A stretch of DNA of 64,000 nt from an uncultured Bacteroidia bacterium (GTDB taxonomy: Bacteria; Bacteroidota; Bacteroidia; Bacteroidales; F082). Made by a program: the position numbers and the translations under genes. Under the pieces are notes generated by a model, which saw only the letters and a program-made list of their open reading frames with translations, was not told the origin of the DNA and made no database searches. The DNA lies in assembly GCA_902800965.1 (NCBI GenBank), contig CADCGK010000011.1, positions 50,933-114,932 on the forward strand, given 5' to 3'. Positions 39,575-47,529 of the stretch are shown in pieces. Positions within the stretch are counted from its first letter, which is position 1, and every line of letters begins with the position of its first letter.

Positions 39575-42459
39575 CTAAGATAAAGCCCCGTATAGCTTTC
39601 CTGACATTGTGCCACTTCTTCCGGTGTGCCTTGGCAGAGAATACGGCCGCCACGGTCACCGCCTTCCGGACCCATATCGATGATGTAATCTGCCATCTTG
39701 ATCACATCCATGTTGTGCTCGATGATGAGTACGGTGTTGCCTTTGTCCACCAATTTGTTCAACACGTTCATCAAGACCTTGATGTCCTCGAAATGCAAGC
39801 CGGTAGTAGGTTCGTCGAGCACATACAGCGTCTTGCCTGTGTCGTGCTTGGCGAGTTCGGTGGCCAGCTTCACGCGCTGTGCTTCTCCACCAGAGATGGT
39901 GGTGGAAGCTTGGCCTAAAGTAAGGTATCCCAGGCCGACATCTTTCAAAGTCCTGATTTTTTGTATGATGGACGGGATGTTCTCGAAGAAATCGACGGCT
40001 TCGTTGATGGTCATGTTGAGCACGTCGTTGATGGACTTGCCCTTGTAACGCACTTCGAGTGTTTCGCGGTTGTAACGTTTACCTTGGCATTCCTCGCATT
40101 CCACCACTACGTCGGGAAGGAAGTTCATCTCGATGAGCTTCACTCCGGCGCCTTTGCAGGCCTCGCAGCGTCCACCTTTCACATTGAACGAGAAACGTCC
40201 GGCCTTATAGTTGCGGATCTTTGACTCGGGAAGCTCTCCGAAAAGCTTGCGGATGTCATCAAAGACCTTAGTGTAAGTGGCTGGATTGGAGCGAGGGGTG
40301 CGTCCGATGGGTGCCTGGTCGATTTCGATGATCTTGTCAATATGCTCCAATCCTTCGATGCTGGTGTAGGGAAGGGGCTCTTTCACCGAACGGTAGAACT
40401 TCTTGCTTAGGATGGGGGTGAGGGTCTCGTTGATGAGCGAGGACTTGCCGGATCCTGACACACCTGTGATGCAGGTCATCACACCTAAGGGCAGCCTGAG
40501 GGTGATGTTTTTCAAGTTATGTCCAGTTGCCCCATTGATGGTTAGGTATTGGCCTTCGAGGGGTTTTCTCCTCGTTTTGGGGACTTCGATTCGCCTTGTC
40601 CCATTGAGGTAGTCGCAAGTGATGGAATGGCCTTGCATGGCTTCCGCAGGTGTGCCGGCAAACACCACTTCACCGCCGTGTCGTCCGGCTCCGGGACCGA
40701 TGTCCACAAGATAATCGGCGCTGAGCATGGTGTCCTTGTCATGTTCCACTACGATGACGGAGTTGCCGATGTCGCGCAGTTCTTTAAGCGATTCAATCAA
40801 CCTGTGGTTGTCGCGTTGATGGAGCCCGATGCTGGGCTCGTCGAGGATGTAAAGCACGCCAGTCAGTTGTGAGCCGATTTGGGTAGCGAGACGGATGCGC
40901 TGTGCTTCACCACCAGAAAGGGAGGCCGCCGGACGGTTGAGGCTCAGGTAGTCGATGCCGATGTCCAAGAGGAAATGCACGCGTTTGTTGATCTCGCGAA
41001 GGATCTCTTTGCCGATTTCGTTTTGACGATCTGTCAACTTCTGGGGCAGTGCCTCAATCCATCGGCAGAGGCTAAGCGTGTCCATCTCGGCCACTTCAGC
41101 GATGTTTTTCCCATCGATGAGAAAATACTGCGCCTCCTTTTTCAACCGGGTGCCGTTGCAGACCGGACAAGGAACGTGGTTCATGAAAGAGTTGGCCCAA
41201 CGGGCGATGCTTGCTGGTGCATCCTCGTTGTTTTGTGACTCGATGAAATTGATGATGCCCTCGAAATTGATCTTATAGATGCTGTTGATGCCGATATACT
41301 CGCGTTTTACCTCAAAAGTCTCATTGGTGCCATAAAGGATGACGTCAAGGGCTTCGTCGGAGATCTCCTTCATCGGTGTGTCGAGGGTGAATCCGTATTT
41401 CAAGCCGATTGCCTCCAGCTGTTTGAAGATCCAGCTTCCGGCTTTGTATTCGCCAGCTGGTGCCAGACCGCCTTTCTTGATGCTGAGTTCTGGGTTGGGG
41501 ATGAGTTTCTCCTTGTCAACGACGGTAATTTCTCCCATGCCGCTACATTTCGGGCAGGCGCCGTATGGTGAGTTGAAAGAGAAGGTGTTGGGCTCGGGGT
41601 CTTCGTAGGAAAGGCCTGTGGTGGGACACATCAGGAGGCGACTGAAGTATCTTAGTGAGGAGTTAGGAGTTAGGAGTGAGGAGTAATTATCATCCAAAGG
41701 ATACTCCACACTCCTCATTCCTAACTCCTCACTGTCAAGGACCATCAGCAGGCCTTTACCATACCTGAATGCGGTCTGTACCGACTTGCCGATGCGGCTT
41801 TTGCAGTCTTCCCGAACTTCTATGCGGTCGATGACGATCTCGATGTCGTGTGTTTTGTAGCGGTCTAGCATCATCCCGAATTCGATCTCGCGCAACTCCC
41901 CGTCGATGCGCACTCTGGTGAATCCCGCCTGACGGATGTGCTCGAACAGCTCGCGGTAATGTCCTTTCCTTCCTCTGACAGACGGGGCAAGGATGATGAT
42001 CTTCCTGCCTTCGTATTCTTTGAGGATGAGGTCGGTGATCTGCTCTTCCGAGTAACGGACCATCTTCTCGCCGGTGTTGTAGGAGTATGCCTCACCGATA
42101 CGGGCATAAAGCAGGCGCAGGAAGTCGTAGATCTCAGTGATGGTGCCAACGGTTGAGCGCGGATTTTTGTTGACCGACTTCTGCTCAATGGAGATCACGG
42201 GACTCAATCCGGTGATTTTGTCCACATCGGGACGCTCCATGTTGCCGATAAACTGGCGGGCGTAAGCCGAAAAGCTTTCCATGTAGCGGCGCTGTCCCTC
42301 GGCATAAATGGTGTCGAAAGCCAATGATGACTTGCCGCTGCCACTGATGCCTGTAATCACCACAAGGGCATTCCTGGGGATGCTCAAGTCGATGTTTTTC
42401 AGGTTGTTTTCCCTGGCGCCAAGAATCTCTAACGTCTTATCTTCCGAAAATTCGTTCAT
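39556..42459 (-). CDS. uvrA: UvrABC excinuclease subunit A
   Basis: Damage-recognition ATPase of nucleotide excision repair. 967 residues, longer than usual by about the size of an insertion. Both ABC domains are complete: Walker A GISGSGKSSLAF (~residue 37) and GVSGSGKSSLINE (~640), signatures LSGGEAQRIRLATQ and ISGGEAQRVKLATE, zinc fingers CPKCSGMGE, CPVCNGTR, CEACKGAG/CEECQGKR. Residues 242-270 (starting DSEELGMRSVEY) do not belong to the family and are encoded by two inverted copies of a 7-bp tandem repeat just before the YFSRLLMCPTTG segment. The enzyme is probably still active because the insertion is at a loop. Confidence 0.95.
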   Translation of the reverse strand: MNEFSEDKTLEILGARENNLKNIDLSIPRNALVVITGISGSGKSSLAFDTIYAEGQRRYMESFSAYARQFIGNMERPDVDKITGLSPVISIEQKSVNKNPRSTVGTITEIYDFLRLLYARIGEAYSYNTGEKMVRYSEEQITDLILKEYEGRKIIILAPSVRGRKGHYRELFEHIRQAGFTRVRIDGELREIEFGMMLDRYKTHDIEIVIDRIEVREDCKSRIGKSVQTAFRYGKGLLMVLDSEELGMRSVEYPLDDNYSSLLTPNSSLRYFSRLLMCPTTGLSYEDPEPNTFSFNSPYGACPKCSGMGEITVVDKEKLIPNPELSIKKGGLAPAGEYKAGSWIFKQLEAIGLKYGFTLDTPMKEISDEALDVILYGTNETFEVKREYIGINSIYKINFEGIINFIESQNNEDAPASIARWANSFMNHVPCPVCNGTRLKKEAQYFLIDGKNIAEVAEMDTLSLCRWIEALPQKLTDRQNEIGKEILREINKRVHFLLDIGIDYLSLNRPAASLSGGEAQRIRLATQIGSQLTGVLYILDEPSIGLHQRDNHRLIESLKELRDIGNSVIVVEHDKDTMLSADYLVDIGPGAGRHGGEVVFAGTPAEAMQGHSITCDYLNGTRRIEVPKTRRKPLEGQYLTINGATGHNLKNITLRLPLGVMTCITGVSGSGKSSLINETLTPILSKKFYRSVKEPLPYTSIEGLEHIDKIIEIDQAPIGRTPRSNPATYTKVFDDIRKLFGELPESKIRNYKAGRFSFNVKGGRCEACKGAGVKLIEMNFLPDVVVECEECQGKRYNRETLEVRYKGKSINDVLNMTINEAVDFFENIPSIIQKIRTLKDVGLGYLTLGQASTTISGGEAQRVKLATELAKHDTGKTLYVLDEPTTGLHFEDIKVLMNVLNKLVDKGNTVLIIEHNMDVIKMADYIIDMGPEGGDRGGRILCQGTPEEVAQCQESYTGLYLREELRG
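41653..41738. repeat. Inverted pair of 7-bp tandem repeats inside uvrA
   Basis: GGAGTTA/GGAGTGA units at 41653-41685 and their reverse complement at 41703-41735, separated by a 17-bp centre, can form a long hairpin. Both arms are translated in frame. Confidence 0.85.
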
Positions 42460-42460
42460 G

Positions 42461-42504
42461 CCCCTTCTTTCTTCTTGCTTCTGCCTTCTGACTTCTTACT
42501 TCGG
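42461..42504. repeat. 7-bp tandem repeat (CTTCTTG/CTTCTGC/CTTCTGA)
   Basis: CTTCTTT, CTTCTTG, CTTCTGC, CTTCTGA, CTTCTTA units lie between the uvrA start codon and the stop of the lytic transglycosylase gene, covering that stop. Confidence 0.8.
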
Positions 42505-43440
42505 TAGTTTAATGACATAGCTGTTTCCTTCGGAAATCGTCAATTTATCGCTTCTCAACCAAGGGTTGTAATATTTGAGCATTTTGAGATTGGTGCCTTG
42601 GTCGATGGCGAATTGGGCGAGGTTTTCTATGGATTCGGTGACCGTGATGGTCTTGTATTCCAAAGGTTGGTACCAGCCTTCATCACTGATATGGAATCCG
42701 TATTTCTCGGGGTTTTCCATGATAAGTTTGAAAGCGAGGATGCGGTAGATGTAACGCTCCGTCTCATTGGGAAGCAGCATGTCGTAATAGGAAGTAACTT
42801 GCTGTTCTTCAATGGTTTTGGAGATTCTTCCACCACCGCAATTATAGGCGGCAGCGGCAAGTGTCCAGCTTTTGAACCTGCGATATAAGTCTTTAAGGAA
42901 ATCGCAGGCAGCTTGTGTCTCCTTTTCTTGATTGTAGCGCATATCCACCTCTTTGTATATCTCGAGGTTATACTGCTTTCCGGTGCCTTCGAGGAATTGC
43001 CAGAAGCCTACGGCTTTTGAGGGCGAGACGGCGTTGGTCAGGTCGCTCTCGATCATTGCCAGGTATTTGAAATCGGAAGGAAGGTTGTTCTTCTTCATGA
43101 TGGGTTCAATGACAGGAAGCCATCTTGAGGTCCGTTTCATCAGAAGCAGAGTGCTGGCATGACGATAGGTGTTCACCAACAGTTCGCGTTCAAGGCTTTC
43201 TCGCACATAGAACCGGTCGAGCGGCACGGGTTCTCCACAGAAATCCATGGTCTTGGGAAGCTCAACGTCGTGGATGTATTGGCTCATCTGTTCGAAATGC
43301 AACACATCGGGGTTTAGGGTCTCGAAGTAAGAGCTGTCCTGCTCTTCAGTGTTTTGAGCAATGCTAAAAGAGATGGCGGCAGTCACACCTATTAATATAA
43401 TGGCGAAACCGCAGGCAATAAGCAAGTTCCTTTTTCTCAT
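42496..43440 (-). CDS. Lytic transglycosylase (SLT domain), membrane-anchored
   Basis: A 314-residue protein. MRKRNLLIACGFAIILIGVT is an N-terminal anchor or signal; the frame's upstream ATG (43464) is rejected because those codons come from a tandem repeat. The SLT domain (~110-240) has the catalytic Glu in LAMIESDLTNAVSPSKAVGF and WQFLEGTGKQYNL, and AAAAYNCGGGRI, the hallmark of MltD/Slt enzymes that cleave glycan strands to anhydromuropeptides. The C-terminus has a LysM-like piece (ENLAQFAIDQGTNLKMLKYY). It follows rfbC-like and precedes uvrA on the same strand. Confidence 0.92.
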   Translation of the reverse strand: MRKRNLLIACGFAIILIGVTAAISFSIAQNTEEQDSSYFETLNPDVLHFEQMSQYIHDVELPKTMDFCGEPVPLDRFYVRESLERELLVNTYRHASTLLLMKRTSRWLPVIEPIMKKNNLPSDFKYLAMIESDLTNAVSPSKAVGFWQFLEGTGKQYNLEIYKEVDMRYNQEKETQAACDFLKDLYRRFKSWTLAAAAYNCGGGRISKTIEEQQVTSYYDMLLPNETERYIYRILAFKLIMENPEKYGFHISDEGWYQPLEYKTITVTESIENLAQFAIDQGTNLKMLKYYNPWLRSDKLTISEGNSYVIKLPK

Positions 43441-43449
43441 ACTATTGTA

Positions 43450-43483
43450 TTTTTCAACTTTCAATTTTCAGTTTTCAACTTAT
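43450..43483. repeat. 7-bp tandem repeat (TTTCAAC/TTTCAAT/TTTCAGT)
   Basis: TTTTCAA-CTTTCAA-TTTTCAG-TTTTCAA units lie between the transglycosylase start and the stop of the epimerase gene. Confidence 0.8.
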
Positions 43484-44025
43484 CAAAATGGTGTGATGAA
43501 GTCTTTGAACAGAGGGGACACCTTGTCTTTTTCAGACAAGATGGGGTTGTCAATGTTCCATTGGATATTCAGGTCTGGGTCGTCCCAACGGATGCTGCCT
43601 TCAGATGCTTTGTTATACACGTTGGTGCACTTGTAGGTGAACACGGAATGGTCTTCGAGACAGACGAAGCCATGAGCGAATCCTTCAGGGATCCAATACA
43701 TGAACTTGTTGTTCTCGGTAAGTATCACCGATTCCCACTGACCGTAGGTGGGAGAACCTTTTCGGAGGTCAACGGCGACATCCATGACCGCGCCTTTTAC
43801 CACGCGCACCAGCTTTCCTTGGGCAAATGGTGGATTCTGGAAGTGCAAACCGCGCAACACACCTTTCGTCGACTGCGATTCGTTGTCTTGCACAAAGTTC
43901 ATGTCGAGGCCGTGTTCCAGAAAGCGCTGCTTGTTATAGCTCTCAAAGAAATAGCCGCGCTCATCCAGAAACACATCCGGCTTAATTATTAACAAGTCTT
44001 TTATTCTAGTCTCTATAATCTCCAT
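43483..44025 (-). CDS. rfbC: dTDP-4-dehydrorhamnose 3,5-epimerase
   Basis: Catalyses the third step of dTDP-L-rhamnose synthesis for surface polysaccharide. The 180-residue cupin has FLDERGYFFESYN, QDNESQSTKGVLRGLHFQNP (catalytic His), VVKGAVMDVAVDLRKGSPTY and YWIPEGFAHGF. No rmlA/B/D genes are beside it, so other pathway genes must lie elsewhere, or it acts on a related sugar. Confidence 0.95.
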   Translation of the reverse strand: MEIIETRIKDLLIIKPDVFLDERGYFFESYNKQRFLEHGLDMNFVQDNESQSTKGVLRGLHFQNPPFAQGKLVRVVKGAVMDVAVDLRKGSPTYGQWESVILTENNKFMYWIPEGFAHGFVCLEDHSVFTYKCTNVYNKASEGSIRWDDPDLNIQWNIDNPILSEKDKVSPLFKDFITPF

Positions 44026-44030
44026 TGTGA

Positions 44031-44109
44031 TAGTTGTTCAGTTGATCAGTTGTTCAGTTGATCAGTTAACTTCCAACTGACCAACTGATCAACTGATCAA
44101 CTATTAACT
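44031..44109. repeat. Octamer tandem repeat in inverted arms (CAGTTGAT / ATCAACTG)
   Basis: AGTTGTTC-AGTTGATC units on the left and ATCAACTG units on the right face each other, separated by a short TTAACTTCC centre, so the RNA or single DNA strand can form a long imperfect hairpin between rfbC and lpdA. Confidence 0.8.
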
Positions 44110-44111
44110 TA

Positions 44112-45503
44112 TTAAAGATGCACGCACTCGCCAAATGCCGCTGCGGCCGCTTCCATGATGCCTTCCGACATGGTGGGGTGGGGGAACACAGCATGGATGA
44201 TGTCCTCGCCTTTGGCGCCGAGTTCACGGCACAGCACAGCAGAGGCGACCATCTCGGTGACGTTGTCGCCAACCATGTGGCAGCCCAGCCAGTCGCCAGT
44301 CTTGGCATCGAACACCACTTTGATGAAGCCGTCCTTACTGCCAGCGGCAGTAGCTTTGCCTGATGCGGTGAAGGGGAACTTGCCGATCTTGACTTCATAG
44401 CCGGCGGCGATGGCCTTGGCTTCGCTCAATCCAACAGAAGCGATTTCAGGAGTAGTATAAGTGCAACCTGGGATGTTGGCATAGTTCAATGGTTTGGGAT
44501 CGAGGCCGCAGATCTTCTCCACGCAAATGGTGGCTTCGTGATCGGCCTTATGGGCTAAAGCGGGACCATGGACAATATCGCCGATGGCATACACGCCCGG
44601 CACGTTGGTGCGATAATAGTCGTCCACAACGACCTTGCCGCGTTCGGTGGCGATGTTCAGGGTCTCAAGGCCGAGGTCATCGATGTTGGTCTGTACGCCG
44701 ACGGCGGATAGCACGATGTCGGCCTCCACGGTCTTCTCACCTCTCTTGGTGTTGATGGTGCACACGCACTTTTCGCCTGTGGTGTCGACATGGGTCACCG
44801 AGGCTTCGGTCATCACGGTCATCTTGAGTTTCTTGAAGGAACGCTCCACTTGTTTGGAGACTTCTTCGTCTTCGTTGGGAACCACGTTGGGCAGGAACTC
44901 TACGAGGGTGACTTGAACACCCATGCTGGTGAAGAAGAAGGCAAATTCCGAGCCAATGGCGCCTGATCCAACGACCACCATGCTTTCAGGGAGTTTGTCC
45001 AAAACCAATGCTTGACGATAGCCGATGATCTTCTTGCCATCGATGGGCAGGGCGGGAAGTTCGCGCACGCGTGAACCCGTGGCCAGGATGATATGGTCGG
45101 CCTCATGCAGGGTGACATTGTCTTCTGCATCGGTCACTGACACTTGCTTGTCGGCAGTGAGACGGCCGTATCCGTTGATCACTTCCACGTTGTTCTTCTT
45201 TAGCAGGAACTGCACGCCTTTACTCATGGTCTCGGCCACGCCGCGGCTGCGGGCGACGACTGCCTCCATGTCGGGTTTGGCTTCGCCTTCTACCTTGATG
45301 CCGTAATTCTCGGCGTGTTTGATATAGTTATAAACCTGCGCACTCTTCAGCAGTGCCTTGGTGGGGATGCAGCCCCAGTTGAGGCAGATGCCGCCCAGCT
45401 CGGCCTTCTCGACCACGGCGGTTTTCTTTCCCAATTGTGATGCTCTGATGGCAGCCACATAGCCTCCGGGGCCGCTGCCGATAACGATGACGTCGTATTT
45501 CAT
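44112..45503 (-). CDS. lpdA: Dihydrolipoyl dehydrogenase
   Basis: E3 flavoprotein of 2-oxo acid dehydrogenase or glycine cleavage complexes; reoxidises dihydrolipoamide with NAD. 463 residues: FAD site VIVIGSGPGGYVAAIRA, redox disulfide GGICLNWGCIPTK, NAD site VVVGSGAIGSEFAFFF, FAD motif GVYAIGDIVHGPALAHKA, and C-terminal catalytic His in VFPHPTMSEGIME. No E1/E2 genes are adjacent. Confidence 0.96.
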   Translation of the reverse strand: MKYDVIVIGSGPGGYVAAIRASQLGKKTAVVEKAELGGICLNWGCIPTKALLKSAQVYNYIKHAENYGIKVEGEAKPDMEAVVARSRGVAETMSKGVQFLLKKNNVEVINGYGRLTADKQVSVTDAEDNVTLHEADHIILATGSRVRELPALPIDGKKIIGYRQALVLDKLPESMVVVGSGAIGSEFAFFFTSMGVQVTLVEFLPNVVPNEDEEVSKQVERSFKKLKMTVMTEASVTHVDTTGEKCVCTINTKRGEKTVEADIVLSAVGVQTNIDDLGLETLNIATERGKVVVDDYYRTNVPGVYAIGDIVHGPALAHKADHEATICVEKICGLDPKPLNYANIPGCTYTTPEIASVGLSEAKAIAAGYEVKIGKFPFTASGKATAAGSKDGFIKVVFDAKTGDWLGCHMVGDNVTEMVASAVLCRELGAKGEDIIHAVFPHPTMSEGIMEAAAAAFGECVHL

Positions 45504-45504
45504 T

Positions 45505-45537
45505 TTTTTAGAATTTAGAATTCAGAATTTAGAAGGT
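45505..45537. repeat. 7-bp tandem repeat (TTTAGAA/TTCAGAA)
   Basis: TTTAGAA-TTTAGAA-TTCAGAA-TTTAGAA lies between the lpdA start and the small membrane gene, and encodes the last residues LLNSEF of that small protein. Confidence 0.85.
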
Positions 45538-45667
45538 CGGAATCGTGTTCTTCGTTTTTTGTTCTTCTTTTTTCACTGATGCGTCTGACCATCAGTGCAA
45601 TGAGTGCCCATAACACGAAAAAGGCGATGACCGCCAAAATCCAAACCAAGAGCAAGCTTCTGACCAT
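45515..45667 (-). CDS. Small single-span membrane protein (50 residues)
   Basis: MVRSLLLVWILAVIAFFVLW is followed by a basic tail (ALMVRRISEKRRTKNEE), giving one membrane helix with positive-inside character. A -7 box lies 19 bp upstream; the frame continues further upstream but there it overlaps the promoter. The final residues are repeat-encoded. Function unknown; the hydrophobic core and promoter are the only support for it being a gene. Confidence 0.5.
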   Translation of the reverse strand: MVRSLLLVWILAVIAFFVLWALIALMVRRISEKRRTKNEEHDSDLLNSEF

Positions 45668-45686
45668 TAAATTAATATTTAAGGTG

Positions 45687-45694
45687 CAAAAATA
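45687..45694 (-). promoter_or_regulatory. -7 box (TATTTTTG) for the small membrane gene
   Basis: Minus-strand TATTTTTGC, 19 bp between box and ATG. Confidence 0.5.
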
Positions 45695-45724
45695 GTAAAA
45701 TTCTGTCATTTTTTTGATGTATAT

Positions 45725-45755
45725 TTTGGAATCTAGGTAAAAATTCATAGATTTG
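45725..45755 (+). promoter_or_regulatory. Full Bacteroidota promoter (TTTG, 19 bp, TAGATTTG)
   Basis: TTTG at 45725-45728 and TAGATTTG at 45748-45755 with the preferred 19-bp spacing, 28 bp before the ATG of the 110-residue gene. Confidence 0.75.
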
Positions 45756-45783
45756 TACCCAGATAACAATAAAAACAACCGTT

Positions 45784-46116
45784 ATGAACTACGATGCAAA
45801 TCCAGTGCAACTCCTCTATAATAACGAGGAACTTAGAGATAGGATCAATATGGTGATGGAAGGCCGTGACCACACCACGGGCATTACGTTTGTCAACTTG
45901 TGTTACCAGCTTGTACAGATGGCTTTCCAGGAGCATCAAGTGAAAAAGGCCGACGAAAACACAACGATCACCAGTGAAGAGCTTTCGGCGGAGGACCAAG
46001 TTCGCGTGAGCCGTATTCTTTGGGAGCTTATCTGGGATCACAAAATCTTCCTTCTTTTCGGACGCAGCGAGTTGCTTGGTCTGAGTAATGGAGAGGATCG
46101 TTTTGTGAAATATTGA
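45784..46116 (+). CDS. Conserved-looking 110-residue cytoplasmic protein, function unknown
   Basis: MNYDANPVQLLYNNEELRDR begins a mostly helical, Glu/Gln-rich soluble protein without signal peptide, membrane span or Cys motif. Helices are predicted at ~15-25, ~35-55 and ~72-90 (VSRILWELIWDHKIFLLFG). It has a textbook promoter and a clear codon pattern, so it is very likely a real gene. I do not recognise the family. Confidence 0.7.
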   Translation: MNYDANPVQLLYNNEELRDRINMVMEGRDHTTGITFVNLCYQLVQMAFQEHQVKKADENTTITSEELSAEDQVRVSRILWELIWDHKIFLLFGRSELLGLSNGEDRFVKY

Positions 46117-46118
46117 GG

Positions 46119-46159
46119 GTAGAAGACAGAAGAAAGTAGCAAGAAGTAAGAAGTTTTTT
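46119..46159. repeat. 7-bp tandem repeat (AGAAGAC/AGAAGTA)
   Basis: GTAGAAGACAGAAGAAAGTA followed by AGAAGTAAGAAG, directly after the stop of the 110-residue gene; the last repeat before the ribosomal-protein block. Confidence 0.75.
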
Positions 46160-46315
46160 GTGATTTTTGCGCCATTTTTTTGATGGTGCAGTTTTGTTTT
46201 TTGCATCAGACCGTGTTCATTATTCGTTATTTGCACTTCAATTCTTTATTCAAATAACAGATTTTCAACAAGTTATCAAAAAATCAACTTTTTTTGAAAA
46301 AAAATCTCGAAAACG

Positions 46316-46346
46316 CTTGCCAGTAAAGGAAATTGTTGTACTTTTG
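46316..46346 (+). promoter_or_regulatory. Promoter of the ribosomal-protein cluster (CTTG, 19 bp, TACTTTTG)
   Basis: CTTG at 46316-46319 and TACTTTTG at 46339-46346 with 19-bp spacing, preceded by an AT-rich tract with T and A runs (46285-46305) that may act as an upstream element. Confidence 0.8.
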
Positions 46347-46349
46347 CGC

Positions 46350-46617
46350 CGCTGAATTAGTGAAAGGTTTATCCTTTTAATAGATAATGGTCGGGGACCT
46401 GAAAACTAAACCGTTATAGGTCTCTGCACGATGCGGACAAAGTGTCAATAAATGCGGTTGCATCGTGGGTTTATAGACTTCTGGCCTGTATTATGGCCGA
46501 AAATCTCCCTGACTACATCTTGAAAAGCATGAATCTTGAGCTGTTTTCAGCTTGAGCAAAGAAATAATGTCCAAAAAATAGGATTGAAAAACTAACAGTT
46601 AAATTAAACCTAACAAA
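46350..46617 (+). promoter_or_regulatory. Long structured 5' leader of rpsL
   Basis: About 270 nt lie between the promoter and the rpsL ATG with no gene. Visible hairpins: GACCT/AGGTC (46396-46400 with 46418-46422), a perfect 8-bp CACGATGC/GCATCGTG (46427-46434 with 46460-46467), GGCC/GGCC (46483-46498) and AGCTG/CAGCT (46539-46552). This is far longer than other leaders here and is a good candidate for autoregulation by a ribosomal protein. Confidence 0.5.
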
Positions 46618-47007
46618 ATGCCGACTATTCAACAATTAGTGCGCAAAGGGCGCCAGAAATTGATCGACAAGAGCAAGTCTCCAGCATTGGATTCATGCCC
46701 GCAGCGTCGTGGCGTATGTGTTCGTGTTTACACGACGACCCCTAAGAAACCTAACTCAGCCATGAGAAAGGTCGCCAGGGTCCGTTTGACCAACCAAAAG
46801 GAAGTCAATGCATACATCCCGGGCGAAGGCCACAATCTTCAGGAGCACAGCATTGTCATGATTAGAGGAGGCCGTGTTAAGGATCTTCCAGGTGTCCGTT
46901 ATCACATCATCCGTGGTGCTTTGGATACCTCCGGTGTTGACGGACGTCGTCAGCGCAGATCCAAGTACGGCGCTAAGAGACCTAAGAAAACCGCCGCAAA
47001 GAAGTAA
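46618..47007 (+). CDS. rpsL: 30S ribosomal protein S12
   Basis: 129 residues, decoding-centre protein. [15 protein letters not shown], the streptomycin-region [19 protein letters not shown] and [20 protein letters not shown] are all typical; the Lys at the main streptomycin-resistance position in TPKKPNS is wild type. C-terminus is Lys-rich ([14 protein letters not shown]). First gene of the unit. Confidence 0.98.
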   Translation: MPTIQQLVRKGRQKLIDKSKSPALDSCPQRRGVCVRVYTTTPKKPNSAMRKVARVRLTNQKEVNAYIPGEGHNLQEHSIVMIRGGRVKDLPGVRYHIIRGALDTSGVDGRRQRRSKYGAKRPKKTAAKK

Positions 47008-47040
47008 GAGGCAAGTAAACAATTAAGACTTTTTTGAGAA

Positions 47041-47508
47041 ATGAGAAAAGCGAAACCAAAAAAGAGAATCATCCTTCCGGATCCCAAGTACAATGACGTG
47101 CTGGTCACGAAGTTCGTGAACAACATCATGCTCAAAGGAAAGAAGAATCTGGCTTATGAGATTTTCTACGAAGCCATGGACATCATTGAGGAAAAACTCA
47201 ATGAGAATCCTGTCGAGGTGTGGAAGAAGGCTTTGGCCAACGTCACTCCTCAGGTCGAGGTCCGCAGCCGCCGTATCGGTGGTGCCACCTTCCAGATTCC
47301 TTCAGAAATCCGTCCTGCCCGTAAGCAGTCCATCGGTATGAAGAACCTGATCAACTATGCTCGTAAACGTCACGAGAAGTCGATGGCCCTGAAACTCGCT
47401 TCTGAAATCATGCAAGCCTACAAGGAAGAAGGTTCTGCTTTCAAGAAGAAGGAAGAAATCCACCGTATGGCTGACGCCAACAAGGCTTTCTCGCACTTCA
47501 GATTCTAA
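47041..47508 (+). CDS. rpsG: 30S ribosomal protein S7
   Basis: 155 residues; binds the 3' major domain of 16S rRNA and starts head assembly. [40 protein letters not shown] and the C-terminal [14 protein letters not shown] are family features. Lies 33 bp after rpsL; in other bacteria S7 represses the str operon, so it is a candidate regulator of the leader upstream. Confidence 0.98.
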   Translation: MRKAKPKKRIILPDPKYNDVLVTKFVNNIMLKGKKNLAYEIFYEAMDIIEEKLNENPVEVWKKALANVTPQVEVRSRRIGGATFQIPSEIRPARKQSIGMKNLINYARKRHEKSMALKLASEIMQAYKEEGSAFKKKEEIHRMADANKAFSHFRF

Positions 47509-47529
47509 TTAATAAAGGAATAAGAAGCA

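Noticed and set aside
11513..46159. CRISPR array as an explanation of the repeats
   Set aside because: Units are 7-8 bp with no spacers, vary between loci, and no cas genes are present.
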